Assembly (NCBI RefSeq): GCF_024679245.1
Contig: NC_090191.1
Coordinates: forward strand, 4,667,004 to 4,731,003
Length of the DNA: 64,000 bases
From: Pseudorasbora parva
Taxonomy: Eukaryota; Chordata; Actinopteri; Cypriniformes; Gobionidae
Reading direction: 5' to 3'
This document shows positions 46,940-62,135 of the stretch, one piece after another. Numbering within the stretch: the first letter of the stretch is position 1; the number at the start of each line of letters is the position of its first letter. The notes under the pieces were generated by a model that had not been told where the DNA came from, did no database searches, and saw nothing but the letters and a program-made list of their open reading frames with translations. Both the position numbers and the translations under genes were made by a program.

Positions 46940-48620
46940 CCCAGATAGCAAAATTGCTCTGGCCCAGATCCGGCCCACACTTTACACTTTCATCTGGCCC
47001 ACTACCCGAATGATGGCACTTGGGCGGTCCGCTCCCGTTTGCCAGATTTAGGCCGCAATCAAGCCATAGCAACGCCGCATGTCAGCCATGAACAAAACGC
47101 ATGAAGCAGAACTGGCCCACATCTGGCCCAGATAGCAAAATTGCTCTGGCCCAGATCCGGCCCATACTTGACACTTTCATCTGGCCCACTACCCGCGTGG
47201 AATGATGGCACTTGGGCGGTCCACTCCCGTTTGTCAGATTTAGGCCACAATCAAGCCATAGCAACGCCGCATGTCAGCCATGAACAAAACGCATGAAGCA
47301 GAACTGGCCCACTTCTGGCCCAGATAGCAAAATTGCTCTGGCCCAGATCCGGCCCACACTTGACACTTTCATCTGGCCCACTACCCGCGTGGAATGATGG
47401 CACTTGGGCGGTCCACTCCCGTTTGTCAGATTTAGGCCACAATCAAGCCATAGCAACGCCGCATGTCAGCCATGAACAAAACGCATGAAGCAGAACTGGC
47501 CCACATCTGGGCAACAGTTCATTTGAATTCTGGCCCAGATTTAATACCTTGCTTTGGCCCACATACCACGTGGAATGATGGCACTTGGGTGGTCCACTCC
47601 TGTTTGCCAGATCTAGGCCACAATCAAGCCATAGCAACGCCACATGTCAGCCATGAACAAAACGCATGAAGCAGAAATGGCCCACATCTGGGCAACAGTT
47701 TATTTTAATTCTGGCCCAGATCCGGCCCAGATATAATACCTTGCTTTGGCCCACATACTGTGTGAAATGATGGCACTTGGGCGGCCCGCTCCTGTTTGCC
47801 AGATTTGGGCCACAATCAAGCCATAGCAATGCCACATGTCAGCTATAAACTAAACGCATGAAGCAGAAATGGCCCACATCTGGGCAACAGTTTATTTGAA
47901 TTCTGGCCCAGATCCGGCCCAGATGTAATATCTTGCTTTGGCCCACATACTGTGTGAAATGATGGCACTTGGGCGGTTCGCTCCTGTTTGCCAGATTTGG
48001 GCCACAATCAAGCCATAGCAATGCCACATATCAGCTATGAACAAAACGCATGAAGCAGAACTGGCCCACAACTGTTGCCCAGATGTGGGCCAGTTCTGCT
48101 TCATGTGTAGGTATTAGATCCGGCCCAGATCTAATACCTTGCTCTGGCCCACATACCACATGGAATAATAGCACTTGGGCGGTCCGCTCTTGTTTGCCAG
48201 ATTTGGGCCACAATCAAGCCATAGCAATGCCACATGTCAACCATGAACAAAACACATGAAGCAGAAATGGCCCACATCTGGCTAACAGTTAAATTTAATT
48301 CTGGCCCAGGTCTGGCCCATATCTAATACCTTGCTCTGGCCCACATACCATGTGAAATGATGGCACTTGAGTGGTCCACTTTTTTTTCCCAGATTTGGGC
48401 CACAATCAAGCAATAGCAATGCCACATGTCAGCCATGAACAAAACACATGAAGCAGAAATGGCCCACATATGGCTCACAGTTAAATTTAATTCTGGCCCA
48501 GGTCAGGCCCAGATCTAATACCTTGCTTTGGCTGATATAAACCAGAACTGACCCTAATGTGGGCCACAGTTGGTCTTTTACACAATCCTCATGTGGCCCA
48601 CATGCTGTTTGCCAAATCTG
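46940..48620. repeat. 192-bp tandem array, eight to nine copies
   Basis: ATGAAGCAGAA anchors occur at 47101, 47293, 47485, 47666, 47858, 48050, 48256 and 48448. The unit contains TGGCCCAGATCCGGCCCA, GATGGCACTTGGGCGGTCC and CACAATCAAGCCATAGCAA. Copies decay towards 48.6 kb. The open frames across it are a product of the repeat. Confidence 0.93.
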
Positions 48621-48654
48621 GTCAACAATCAGGCCATTGCACAATTCAAATTAC

Positions 48655-49735
48655 CTTTCTTTGTTAATGCTTTATAAAGTTTCAAAGCAGATTTACAGGA
48701 ATAAACATGAAAATAATTATTTAATTATTCAAACAGAGTTAAATTCTGCAGTAAAGCAGCCCTAAAAAGAAAATAGTGTCACAGCTGAAGTCAGGTCAGT
48801 GTTGATTCAGTTCTGTTCAATAACTGTGTAAGGTTCATCAATTATGAAATCAGTTCAATTTGCTATAAAGCAGCTTTGCAGAAAACATGATCCAGCGCAG
48901 TTCAGTTCTCCTCCAATAGCATCAGTGCAATTAAATCAATATTATATAGATATTAGAAATACCATAGACATTTTGTAATTCTTGCTGCCAATGATACAAA
49001 AAAATTGTGCTTAGAAACAGTCTCTCTGACAGCGTGCACAAGTCGTCAAATGAGGTGTCTTTCACTGCTTACTGCACTTAAGCAGTTTAAAATCCCTTGT
49101 TTTTTTAACCATAATGCTTAAAAATGCAGGCAGATGATAAGATTTCATGACCACACAAGCAGAACAGCAACGTAACTACGATAGAGATGATGGTCCAAAA
49201 TCAGTAGCAGTTGATACATTTCTACCAGTTAATCATATCTACCAGTATATAGCCCACCCCTATTGTAGAATATTAAGCGTCCCAAACTAAGCAAGCCTAA
49301 GGCGACAGTGGCAAGGAACCCAAAATCCATCAGGTGACAGAAATGGAGAAGAAAAAACCCTTGGTAGAAACCAGGCTGAGTTGGGGGACCAGTTGTCTCT
49401 GGCCAACGAACATGGTGTGAATATGATTCAGGCTGCATTACAAGTCAGACTATGGATTGCAATAATTCAGAATATTTCATCTAGATCCACCAGCTTGAAG
49501 ATCAGGATACAACATGCCGACATGGAGTTGAAGCTGGCCTTAGGGGTCTGTGCAGAGGACAGAGGATCTGTGTTGATGGCTGTTAGCAAGTTCCTCACAG
49601 GGGATCCGTCTCTAGGAGTTGTCTAGTTGACATGTTATCTGTTGACATTTAGGGCTGCGTTGATGTCTAGGTGCAGGTCCACCATCTGATCTGGATTTGG
49701 AGCAGATCCAGCTGACAATGGTAACCTCGGGATAA
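48655..49735. repeat. Long cyprinid interspersed repeat
   Basis: Blocks such as AAGCCTAAGGCGACAGTGGC, AAGGAACCC and TAGAAACCAGGCTGAGTTGG are a well-known non-coding cyprinid repeat of uncertain class. Confidence 0.5.
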
Positions 49736-50167
49736 GAATGAAAGATTGTTAGCAAAGAATACACCAAATAAATCCATTACTGTACCTTATCGCTGCCATA
49801 TTTATATAAAAATGTGTATGTCACTTTTATGTATATAGATTATAACTTCCTAATCACTAAAATTAGGGTTTTATTGACATGATTTATTATTTTGTGCAAA
49901 AAATACTGAAAATTTGGCTTCCCAAACGTTGATTTTAATCGTGTCTGGATTTACTTTCAGTGCAGAAACAACTACTGATCCTTGTATCATTTGGTTAATT
50001 TCTACAATTCAGAAAGATCAAACAGATCTTAATATTAATCTGCACAAGCGACAATCAGGTCAGTTTTGGGAAAGATCTTGGGACATGTGGTCTTCACCTC
50101 ACAGCCGGTAGGAAAAAAATCGGGATAGGACTCAGAAATCATGTTCATGGAAGTGATTATTAACGTT
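49736..50167. other. Non-coding region
   Basis: No gene or clear repeat boundary. Confidence 0.45.
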
Positions 50168-50256
50168 TAGGGGTGTAACGATACACTCGTGTAACGATTA
50201 AATATGTATCTCGATACTGAACTCCCGACACGATATGTATCCCGATACGATATGTA
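50168..50256. mobile_element. hAT-type end fragment hosting the Tc1 insertion
   Basis: AGGGGTGTAACGATACACTC followed by repeated CGATAC/CGATATG motifs is typical of a fish hAT element end. The Tc1 element interrupts it, and the sequence resumes at 51759. Confidence 0.45.
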
Positions 50257-51758
50257 CAGTCTTGTTCAAAATAATAGCAGTACAATGTGACTAACCAGAA
50301 TAATCAAGGTTTTTAGTATATTTTTTATTGCTACGTGGCAAACAAGTTACCAGTAGGTTCAGTAGATTGTCAGAAAACAAACAAGACCCAGCATTCATGA
50401 TATGCACGCTCTTAAGGCTGTGCAATTGGGCAATTAGTTGAAAGGGGTGTGTTCAAAAAAATAGCAGTGTCTACCTTTGACTGTACAAACTCAAAACTAT
50501 TTTGTACAAACACTTTTTTTTTCTGGGATTTAGCAATCCTGTTGATCACTAAACTAATATTTAGTTGTATGACCACAGTTTTTTAAAACTGCTTGACATC
50601 TGTGTGGCATGGAGTCAACCAACTTGTGGCACCTCTCAGCTGTTATTCCACTCCATGATTCTTTTGTTGGTTTGGAACCAAGACTTTGCCCGTTTACTAG
50701 TGTGTTTTGGGTCATTGTCTTGTTGAAACAACCGTTTCAAGGGCATGTCCTCTTCAGCATAGGGCAACATGACCTCTTCAAGTATTTTAACATATGCAAA
50801 CTGATCCATGATCCCTGGTATGCGATAAATAGGCCCAACACCATAGTAGGAGAAACATGCCCATATCATGATGCTTGCACCTCCATGCTTCACTGTCTTC
50901 ACTGTGTACTGTGGCTTGAATTCAGAGTTTGGGGGTCGTCTCACAAACTGCCTGTGGCCCTTGGACCCAAAAAGAACAATTTTACTCTCATCAGTCCACA
51001 AAATGTTCCTCCATTTCTCTTTAGGCCAGTTGATGTGTTCTTTGGCAAATTGTAACCTCTTCTGCACATGCCTTTTTTTTAACAGAGGGACTTTGCGGGG
51101 GATTCTTGAAAATAGATTAGCTTCACACAGACGTCTTCTAACTGTCACAGTACTTACAGGTAACTCCAGACTGTCTTTGATCATCCTGGAGGTGATCATT
51201 GGCTGAGCCTTTGCCATTCGGGTTATTCTTCTATCCATTTTGATGGTTGTCTTCCGTTTTCTTCCACGTCTCTCTGGTTTTGCTCTCCATTTTAAGGCAT
51301 TGGAGATCATTTTAGCTGAACAGCCTATCATTTTTTGAACCTCTTTATAGGGTTTCCCCTCTCTAATCAACTTTTTAATCAAAGTACGCTGTTCTTCTGA
51401 ACAATGTCTTGAACGACCCATTTTCCTCAGCTTTCAAATGCATGTTCAACAAGTGTTGGCTTCATCCTTAAATAGGGGCCACCTGATTCACACCTGTTTC
51501 TTCACAAAATTGATGACCTCAGTGATTGAATGCCACACTGCTATTTTTTTGAACACACCCCTTTCAACTAATTCAACTAATTACCCAATTGCACAGCCTT
51601 AAGAGCGTGCATATCATGAATGCTGGGTCTCATTTGTTTTCTGACAATCTACTGAACCTACTTGTAACTTGTTTGCCACGTAGCAATAAAAAAATATACG
51701 AAAAACCTTGATTATTCTGGTTAGTCACATTGTACTGCTATTATTTTGAACAAGACTG
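50257..51758 (-). mobile_element. Tc1-like transposon with about 215-bp inverted repeats
   Basis: 1,502 bp flanked by TA. The ends start CAGTCTTGTTCAAAATAATA. Each long inverted repeat carries two AATAGCAGT binding-site-like direct repeats, an IR/DR layout. The arms are about 50257-50473 and 51536-51758. Confidence 0.93.
50560..51421 (-). pseudogene. Tc1 transposase with internal deletion
   Basis: Starts [19 protein letters not shown], a paired-type helix-turn-helix. It continues with a GRKRKT linker, WTDESKI (first Asp) and [13 protein letters not shown] (second Asp), then breaks after RIMEWNN. The C-terminal residues CHKLVDSMPHRCQAV appear immediately afterwards in another frame. The segment between, which in Tc1 proteins holds the third catalytic acid in a PDLNPIE-type motif, is missing. 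The protein therefore cannot be catalytic. Confidence 0.92.
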
Positions 51759-52100
51759 TATAAGTCGCATTTGATTGTAGGCTAAATAAAGCGAAATATT
51801 GTATTACAAACATAGGTTATTTCAGTTCCCCTCACTCCACAACAAATCCTTCAAATTTAACGGTATTCAGAACAGAAGGCTATAACTATATAAAGTCAAA
51901 ACAAAATAATTTACTGAGGAACTGAAAGTAACCAGCGTTAGACTCACGCAGCCTGAGTCCAAATGTTTCCATATTGGTGATAAATTTAGATGCTAAACCA
52001 TTATTTATTATAGGCTTTGGCTACTTAACTCGCGTCCCAATACTGATGGGAAAAAAAACATCCTCTTCACATGCGCAAAAATGTGCTTGAGAAATTGCAG
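51759..52100. other. Non-coding region
   Basis: Continuation of the hAT-like sequence and AT-rich DNA. No gene. Confidence 0.4.
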
Positions 52101-52103
52101 GCT

Positions 52104-52200
52104 CTCGCGGAACCCAACGCATATAGAGTGCGGCGTGGGACTCGCGGAACCCAACGCATATAGAGTGCGGCGCGGGACTAGCGGAACCCAACGCATACCC
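52104..52200. repeat. 37-bp tandem repeat, two and a half copies
   Basis: CTCGCGGAACCCAACGCATA and TAGAGTGCGGCG units start at 52104, 52141 and 52178 (last partial). Confidence 0.9.
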
Positions 52201-52745
52201 AGCTAACAATTTTTGGTTCCCAGAACGTTAGTTTTTGGTTCCCAGAACGTTCTCAGAACGTTAGTTTTTGGTTCCCAGAACGTTCTCAGAACGTTAGTTT
52301 TTGGTTCCCAGAACGTTATTTTTTATGGTTTGTTTTTGGTTTTCTTGGAAAGTTTTCTTAACGTTTCCAGAACGTTACTTTTTAGTTCCCGGAATGTTAT
52401 TCTAACGTTCCCAGAACGTTATTCTAACGTTATTTTAACGTTCCCAGAACGTTATTCTAACGTTCCCAGAACGTTATATTAACATTTTTCTGACGTTATT
52501 CTAACGTTATGCTAACGTTATTTTAACGTTATTCTAACTTTTTTCTAACATTCCCAGAACGTTATTCTAACGTTCCCAGAACGTTATATTAACATTTTTC
52601 TGACGTTATTCTAACGTTATGCTAAAGTTATTTTAACGTTATTCTAACTTTTTTCTAACATTCCCAGAACGTTATTCTAACGTTCCCAGAACGTTATATT
52701 AACATTTTTCTGACGTTATTCTAACATTATGCTAACGTTAATTCA
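52200..52745. repeat. AACGTT-rich tandem array
   Basis: Starts ACCCAGCTAACAATTTTTGG. It is built of GGTTCCCAGAACGTT and TTCTAACGTTCCCAGAACG units, with a higher-order repeat of about 115 bp between 52430 and 52740. It is a common teleost repeat end and not coding. Confidence 0.9.
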
Positions 52746-53223
52746 TTATTGTAGTTTTTTTTTGTAAAATAAAACAGTAAATCTATATAAATAATCAGCC
52801 TACAGTCCATGTTTTTGTTGATTCATTGTTTAATTGTTGATAGAACATTAAAATCATGAACAAAGGCCCAAGAACATTATTATTAAACAAAACATTAACA
52901 AGAACATTAACAACAAACAAACACATTTTCTTTTAACAATATCTATTAGTTGTATATTACATAAAAAATTAAAACACATTAAAAATATTTAATAGATTCA
53001 AAGAAATATATATTACAAATTATATTATATTATTAAACTATACATTCAAATAAAAATAGCTGCTTTTAAATTTCTTTTATCATTTTCACACACTTTTACT
53101 CCGTTGATTTAAATGATGCATTTCTGCACATCTTCACCACAGTCATCTGTAAATATAACAAAGAATAGTCATATTATAACTAAGAAATGTAAAAACCCCC
53201 AAACCCTAACAAATTTAGTGCGT
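52746..53223. other. Non-coding AT-rich region
   Basis: Probably includes the 3' UTR of the minus-strand DUF4806 gene. Nothing else. Confidence 0.4.
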
Positions 53224-56698
<3,475 letters not shown>

Positions 56699-56801
56699 CT
56701 GTTGAGAAAAAAACCCAAATGCTTTTCTATCACAAATGTAGAGCCTGTCAATATGCACCGCACAATCTCTGGTCCTGAATTAACACTGCTCTTTGTCTAT
56801 A

Positions 56802-57390
56802 CAGGTGCTGGTCATATAATTAGAATATCATCAAAAAGTTGATTTATTTCACAAATTTCATTCAAAAAAAGTGAAATTTGTATATTATTCATTCATTACA
56901 CAGACAGATATATTTCAAATGTTTATTTCTTTTATTTTGATGATTATAACTGACAACTAAGGAAAATCTCAAATTCAGTATCTCAGAAAATGTGAATAAG
57001 AAAATTTGAATATTACTTAAGACCAATACAAAGAAAGGATTTTTAGAAATTTTGGCCAACTAAAAGTATGAACATGAACAGTATGAGCATTTACAGCACT
57101 CAATACTTAGTTGTGGCTCCTTTTGCCTGAATAACTGCAGCAATGCGCTGTAGGATGGAGTCGATCAGTCTGTGGCACTGCTCAGGTGTTATGAGAGCCC
57201 AGGTTGCTCTGATAGTGGTCTTCAGTTCTTCTGCATTGTTGGGTTTGGCATATTGCATCTTCCTCTTCACAATACTCCATAGATTTTCTATGAGGCTAAG
57301 GTCAGGCCAGTTTTCTGACCAATTAGGAACAGGGATACCATGGTCCTTAAGCCAGGTACTGGTTGTTTTGGCACTGTGTGCAGGTGCCAA
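56802..57390 (-). mobile_element. Tc1-like element, right part cut by a later insertion
   Basis: After TA (56800-56801) the end CAGGTGCTGGTCATATAATT is the terminus of a zebrafish-type Tc1 family. The element stops at 57390, where a CACAG-ended element begins inside the transposase gene. Confidence 0.9.
57100..57387 (-). pseudogene. Tc1 transposase C-terminal fragment
   Basis: The minus frame reads APAHSAKTTSTWLKDHGI, then WPDLSLIENLW (third catalytic acid region), and ends KGATTKY-stop. The part upstream of APAH is separated by the 57391 insertion. Confidence 0.92.
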
Positions 57391-57539
57391 CACAGTAAAA
57401 CTGGCAGTGTTAATCAAGCAGTGTTACTCTACATTTACTCTTAAGGAGTTGAATTAACAACAAATAGTGAAAGATACGCCCTAGTGTTGGTGAAAATTAT
57501 CAGAGTTAATTCTGCATCGTTAACTTTACTCTCTTAAGC

Positions 57540-57775
57540 CCCGCCCTTCAATCGAACTGAACAGAAGTTTCTCGACGTTGTCAACGATCGCCATTTTCTT
57601 TTACCTCGCAGAGAGAAAGGTAAGCTCATTTTAAGTTCCATATTAAAGCATCACTTTGATATTTTATATTAATAAATGTGCTAGTGTTAGCGCAGGCTGT
57701 AGATTGATGAACTTTGTGTAATTTGATAGGTTCAAACTACGAATGGAACTGAGGCCTAACGTTAACCAACTTCGC
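57540..57775 (+). promoter_or_regulatory. Promoter and non-coding 5' exons of the two-ORF element
   Basis: A GCCATTTTCTTTTACC-rich start is followed by a donor AAAG/GTAAGC at 57619. A small exon at about 57731-57775 lies between TTTGATAG and GCG/GTGAGT. The next acceptor (ATTACAG) is at 58069, three bases before the ORF 1 start codon. Confidence 0.5.
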
Positions 57776-58072
57776 GGTGAGTTCATATGGAGGCTTTTTG
57801 TCACAAAAGATAAACCTTGAATAATGTCAATAATCTTATTTAAATTTGTATTCCTGTTGCAGTTATCTTTGTTATATCACGCTCATTCGTATATTGCTAT
57901 TTTTAAACGTGACAATGAAGCATTAGCTGCCAAATGTAATGTAACAACGTTAATGGACGGTTGAAATTGCATTGCTTAAACATGTAAGTTAACAGTTAAC
58001 GTTAAGTTATTGTTTTAGGCACAAAACATTTAACGTGCCATATGTGTAAAACTCTGTCACCTATTACAGAAC

Positions 58073-61000
58073 ATGCTGGTTAAGGTGAAACTTGGGGATG
58101 TCCAAAAATTTGTTAAAATCACCGAGCTGAGCCTGAAGGATTTTTTGTTTGCTGGTAAGAATTATTTATATAGCCCTGCACAAGTTAATCGTTTAAATAT
58201 CACATTCTGTATTCAAACACCACGCGATCTCATTTCTAAACGACGACGACGATTCGCATGTCTATTAAACGTTTGATAAAATTACGTTAGGACCAGAACA
58301 TTCAAATATGCGTTTGTGCTGCTGCTGACCTACAGAGAGAAGAGTTCCCGTGTAACATTATAGATATGAAGTATCTTCACATTCTTTTCAGCCACACAAA
58401 ATGTGTTTCTGTGTTGCGGATATTAAAATAATCACAGATGTATTGGGGTAAAAGTTTATAGTCTGGGTAAAAACACTATACGGTAGTGATCTAAATAGAG
58501 GAAATCACCTTTTTGAAAATATCTTGGCGCTTCAAATAACGATCGTATCGATTACACCTTTGCGCCACTAGGGAGCGCCAATATACTGTAAAAAGGGTTG
58601 TTATTGAATCATTTGTGCAAAATATTCGTTCAAAAAGGCTGATTTATCCAATAATACATAATGTTTATTTGTCTATTCAGAATCGTGATCTCTGAAACTA
58701 AAATCATGATTCTCAATTTATCCAGACTTGTGCAGCTCTATATGTTCCTTATCTTGGTTAAAGTATTTTAATCAATTTGTAGGAAAAAAAAAATCTATTA
58801 CACTTGTAACTTGTTGCATTATCTCTTATGTTAGTTACCAGCATCAACCTGGTTTTATATAATAACCTTACTCATTAATTTGCATGCCCTTTTTCCAGCT
58901 TTTTTAAAGTTTGGTGTCCCGAATGTACCCGAGAACGTGAAGGTTGTTGATGAATCAGGGACTGAGGTGGATGATGATGTTTTTGAGGATGTTGTTAAAG
59001 ATCCCTCAGTTGGAGTTCTCACCATAAAACATGGTCCAGGTTTGTATTTATTATATTACTTGCTAGAATTTTTCTCAGTGCTTATTTATTAGTATCATCT
59101 TGAAGACTTTTCTCACCCTATATGCAACTAGACTTGGAATCTGCCTCTCCACAAGCCTCTCCTGTGGTGTTAAATCAGTCCCTGTCTTCATCCATTGACT
59201 CGACTGACTCGCAGGATACACTCATTATTGAAGAAAGCTCTTCAAGCAAACGAATGAGGCTTGATGATGAAGCTAAAAAGGTGGCCATCAAATTGTTAAT
59301 TTTATGTTTGGGAGGGGGATTTAAATGTGTAATTTAAAACATTTATATGTTTTAAATTACACCTTGTTTGAGGTAAGGTTTTGTACTTGACACGCCATAT
59401 TTTTTTTAATTTATTTTTTATTTAGTTGGTGGAATCCATTCTTGTCCAGAAACCAGGTGGGGAGAGTATAATAAATGAATACAACCGAACTAAGAGTTTG
59501 GGGGATGAAATGAGGAGGAAAATGGTGAACATCCTGGCAGCTGACATGACAGAAAAGAACGGGTACGGTAATCTGCATATAATTAAATGGTGTATATGAG
59601 TGCTATCATTTTTGTTGTTTTTCTTTTTTAACCTGGGGCTGCTGAGTTTAATTTTTTTTTTTAAATATATAATACAGTAAATCACCACCAAGGCAGGTTA
59701 AAGAAAAATATGCCAGAGGAATTGTATCTTTGTTCCCTTACCTCAGTGACCCCTTCTCCAAAAATGGCTATGTAAGTATCACACTGTTTTTGAATTTATA
59801 GTCTGTGTTGATGTGTTACATGCTTATAATCACACACCTATAATACAGGTGGTGTATTTTGCTCTTGAATTTTAAGACCTGGCATGATTTCTCTTTTTGT
59901 TTTCTAAGGAGCATTACTATGATGGTGAGAGTGGCACTGGGTATTTGGCATGGAGAATCAAAACTATACAGCGAAGCTTGGCTAAGGAGCGCCGAGCATC
60001 ATTTGAAGGTATGGAATGAAATTCAGAAATCGCCTTCCTTTTAAAAACAAATCATAGATTATGATCTTTCACAGCAGTTTTGTTGCTACTGGGTTGTCTT
60101 AAAGGATTAGTTCACTTAAAAATTAACGTTTCCCGTTATTTTCCTCACCCCCATCCAAGATGTTCATGTCTTTCTTTCTAAAAATTGAATTTTTTGAGGA
60201 TGATATTCCAGGATTTTTCTTCCCATTATAGACTTTCACAGCAACCAAAATTTTCAAGGTCCAAATCAATGCAGTTTCAAAGGGCTCAGAAGGGCTTCAG
60301 AGGTCACGCAAGAAGTATCAGCCCCATGACCCTCTGAAGTGCTTCGAAACTGCATTGATTTGGACCTTCAACATTTTGGTTGGCATGCAAGTCTATGATG
60401 GGGAGAAAAATAGTGGAACGTTTTCTCAAACTTAATTTCTTTTCTACTTAAAGGGTTAGTTCACCCAAAAATTAAATGTATGTCATTAATGACTGTCGGA
60501 CTAAATATAAAATGTCTTACGGGTGTGGAATGACATTAGGGTGAGGAGTTAATGACAAATTTCATTTTTGGGTGAACTAACCCTTTAAGAAAGAAAGACA
60601 TGAACATCTTGGATGAGATGGGGTGTGTAAAATATCAGGAAATTTTCATTTTGTGAACTAATCCTTTAAATGTGACAGGATTAGTTGTACTTTTTTAGTT
60701 GTACAAAGATGAGAAATCTTTTACCTCTTTTTGTTTGTTTTTTTGTTTTTGTTTTTTTACATTTTGTTATAAGTATTAATTGCATATAGCAATGTTGATG
60801 CTTGTAATTTTTTTTTTCTTCTACTTTTTTCTTAATCAGGACCAGGATCGTTTGCTGAAGGGATGTCTGGTGGACCTGCTGTAAGACGGGAGTCAGAGTT
60901 TACTCCGGAGACTGTCTTGAGTGAGGATGAATGCAAGGAAGCAATTGCATTCATGAACCATTCTGCTGATGAGGATGCAGTCAAGAAGAAGATGAAATTG

Positions 61001-62114
61001 ACATTTGACTATCGGCGCAACATCGTTCTTGATCCTATGCAGTCAAGTGATATATTGACTGTCTTTCCTCGTTTCAAAGACATTAAAGGCTTGGTAAAGT
61101 GTTTATGATCATATTCTTAAGGATTTTTTTTTTTTTTTTTTTAAATGCATTGCTGTGGTCTAACAAATCAATTTGTTCAGTGCTTGGGTTAATGTCTAAT
61201 GATGATTCCCCTTAGATTGAGCAAGACTTTGTTCTGATGTTTGGAGAAGGAGTGTCAGGCAAGCTTCTGGAGAAGTGGACAACTGCATTCAAGAAAAAAG
61301 TGATTCAGCAATGCAAAAAACTTCCAACCACTCGGGATATAGAAGAACTCCTGCTAGCAGCTGAATCCCCTGATGACTCAGAAGCGAGCGTTGATTTTGG
61401 TAAGATGTTTAAAATTAATTTTAATACTTAGATAATTTTAGTAATATGTGTCTAATATTGTAAGGAACATAAAACATTTAATGGTCTCCATCCATTAAAA
61501 AAAATATATATATATATTTATTCTTCAGTTTCTGTTTTCATGATTTAAGTTTTGCTAACATCTTTTACGGTCTAAACAGTTTGGGACACTGACCTCTCCT
61601 CTATACTGCTACTGCTGCATCTGATCCCACCTTCTGCCCAAGGCCGGAAAAGACCAGGAAAGGTGTCTGCTTCTCAAGCAGAGAAACATCTTGTTGTCTT
61701 CAAGAAGGTTTGTTTGTTTTTTTTTTTCCTTTTTTTTTTTCTTTCTCTCTATTATTTTACATCTCTGATGGTTCTCTACAATATGCTTGGTTTTCTCAGA
61801 GTGGAACAAACATTGAGGAGCATCTTCGAGACATCACTAGTGCTCAGCCCTATCTCCTGGCCGTGGGACCTCAAAAGAATTCAGTTCGACAGTTTTTCAT
61901 CATTCTTGATCAGCATGCCATTCCATGCAAGTCAACCTCTTCTCTCGGTGCTTTTGACGAACTGTTTAAGGCACACTTTGTTTTCGGCACCTCTTACAAC
62001 ACTATGCTCCACAACATGTACACTTTCATTCAGACCACTGTGTTCAACATAGATGTTGGCAAAGTTAAAGAGAGTCCTCGTGTAGCTGAGGTCAGAGCAA
62101 GGCTTCTTAGCTAG
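58073..62114 (+). CDS. Transposon ORF 1: intact ten-exon protein of 527 residues
   Basis: Exons: 58073-58154, 58899-59039, 59132-59280, 59426-59562, 59678-59771, 59909-60008, 60840-61093, 61216-61399, 61580-61707 and 61800-62114. All phases join, total 1,584 nt, no stop. The N-terminus (MLVKVKLGDV, then VVDESGTEVDDDVFED and VGVLTI) resembles the PB1/CIDE-like ubiquitin-fold module that opens a large family of uncharacterised fish proteins. A Ser/Asp-rich linker with KRMRLDDEAKK follows. Further helical segments include EKYARGIVSLFPYLSDP, GTGYLAWRIKTIQRSL and FTPETVLSEDECKEAIAFMN. The C-terminal domain (PYLLAVGPQKNSVRQFFIIL, DQHAIPC, then FDELFKAHFVF) is the family hallmark. One donor (AAG/GTGGCC at 59281) is weak. 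No catalytic signature is seen. It is probably an accessory protein of the element. Confidence 0.82.
60103..60672. mobile_element. Foldback MITE with a second MITE nested inside
   Basis: The outer ends AAAGGATTAGTTCACTT and its inverse (GTGAACTAATCCTTTAA) flank mirrored blocks (CAAGATGTTCATGTCTTTCT and its inverse) and a second inverted pair (GGTCCAAATCAATGCAGTTT). A different element, AAAGGGTTAGTTCACCC to GGTGAACTAACCCTTT at 60449-60588, lies inside. It sits in the intron between exons 6 and 7 of ORF 1. Confidence 0.8.
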
Positions 62115-62135
62115 GTCTCAAGTTTTTCTGCCCTC

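Noticed and set aside
47059..48259. Repeated Trp/Pro/Gly-rich frames across the 192-bp array
   Set aside because: The unit length is divisible by three, so any open frame repeats. Frames break in the 181- and 206-bp units, and no start or splice logic is seen.
52213..52482. 89-codon frame with repeated FGSQNVLRTLV
   Set aside because: Translation of the AACGTTCC array.
61609..61809. Minus-strand Lys-rich frame
   Set aside because: Antisense of exons 9-10 of ORF 1 and of a T-rich intron.
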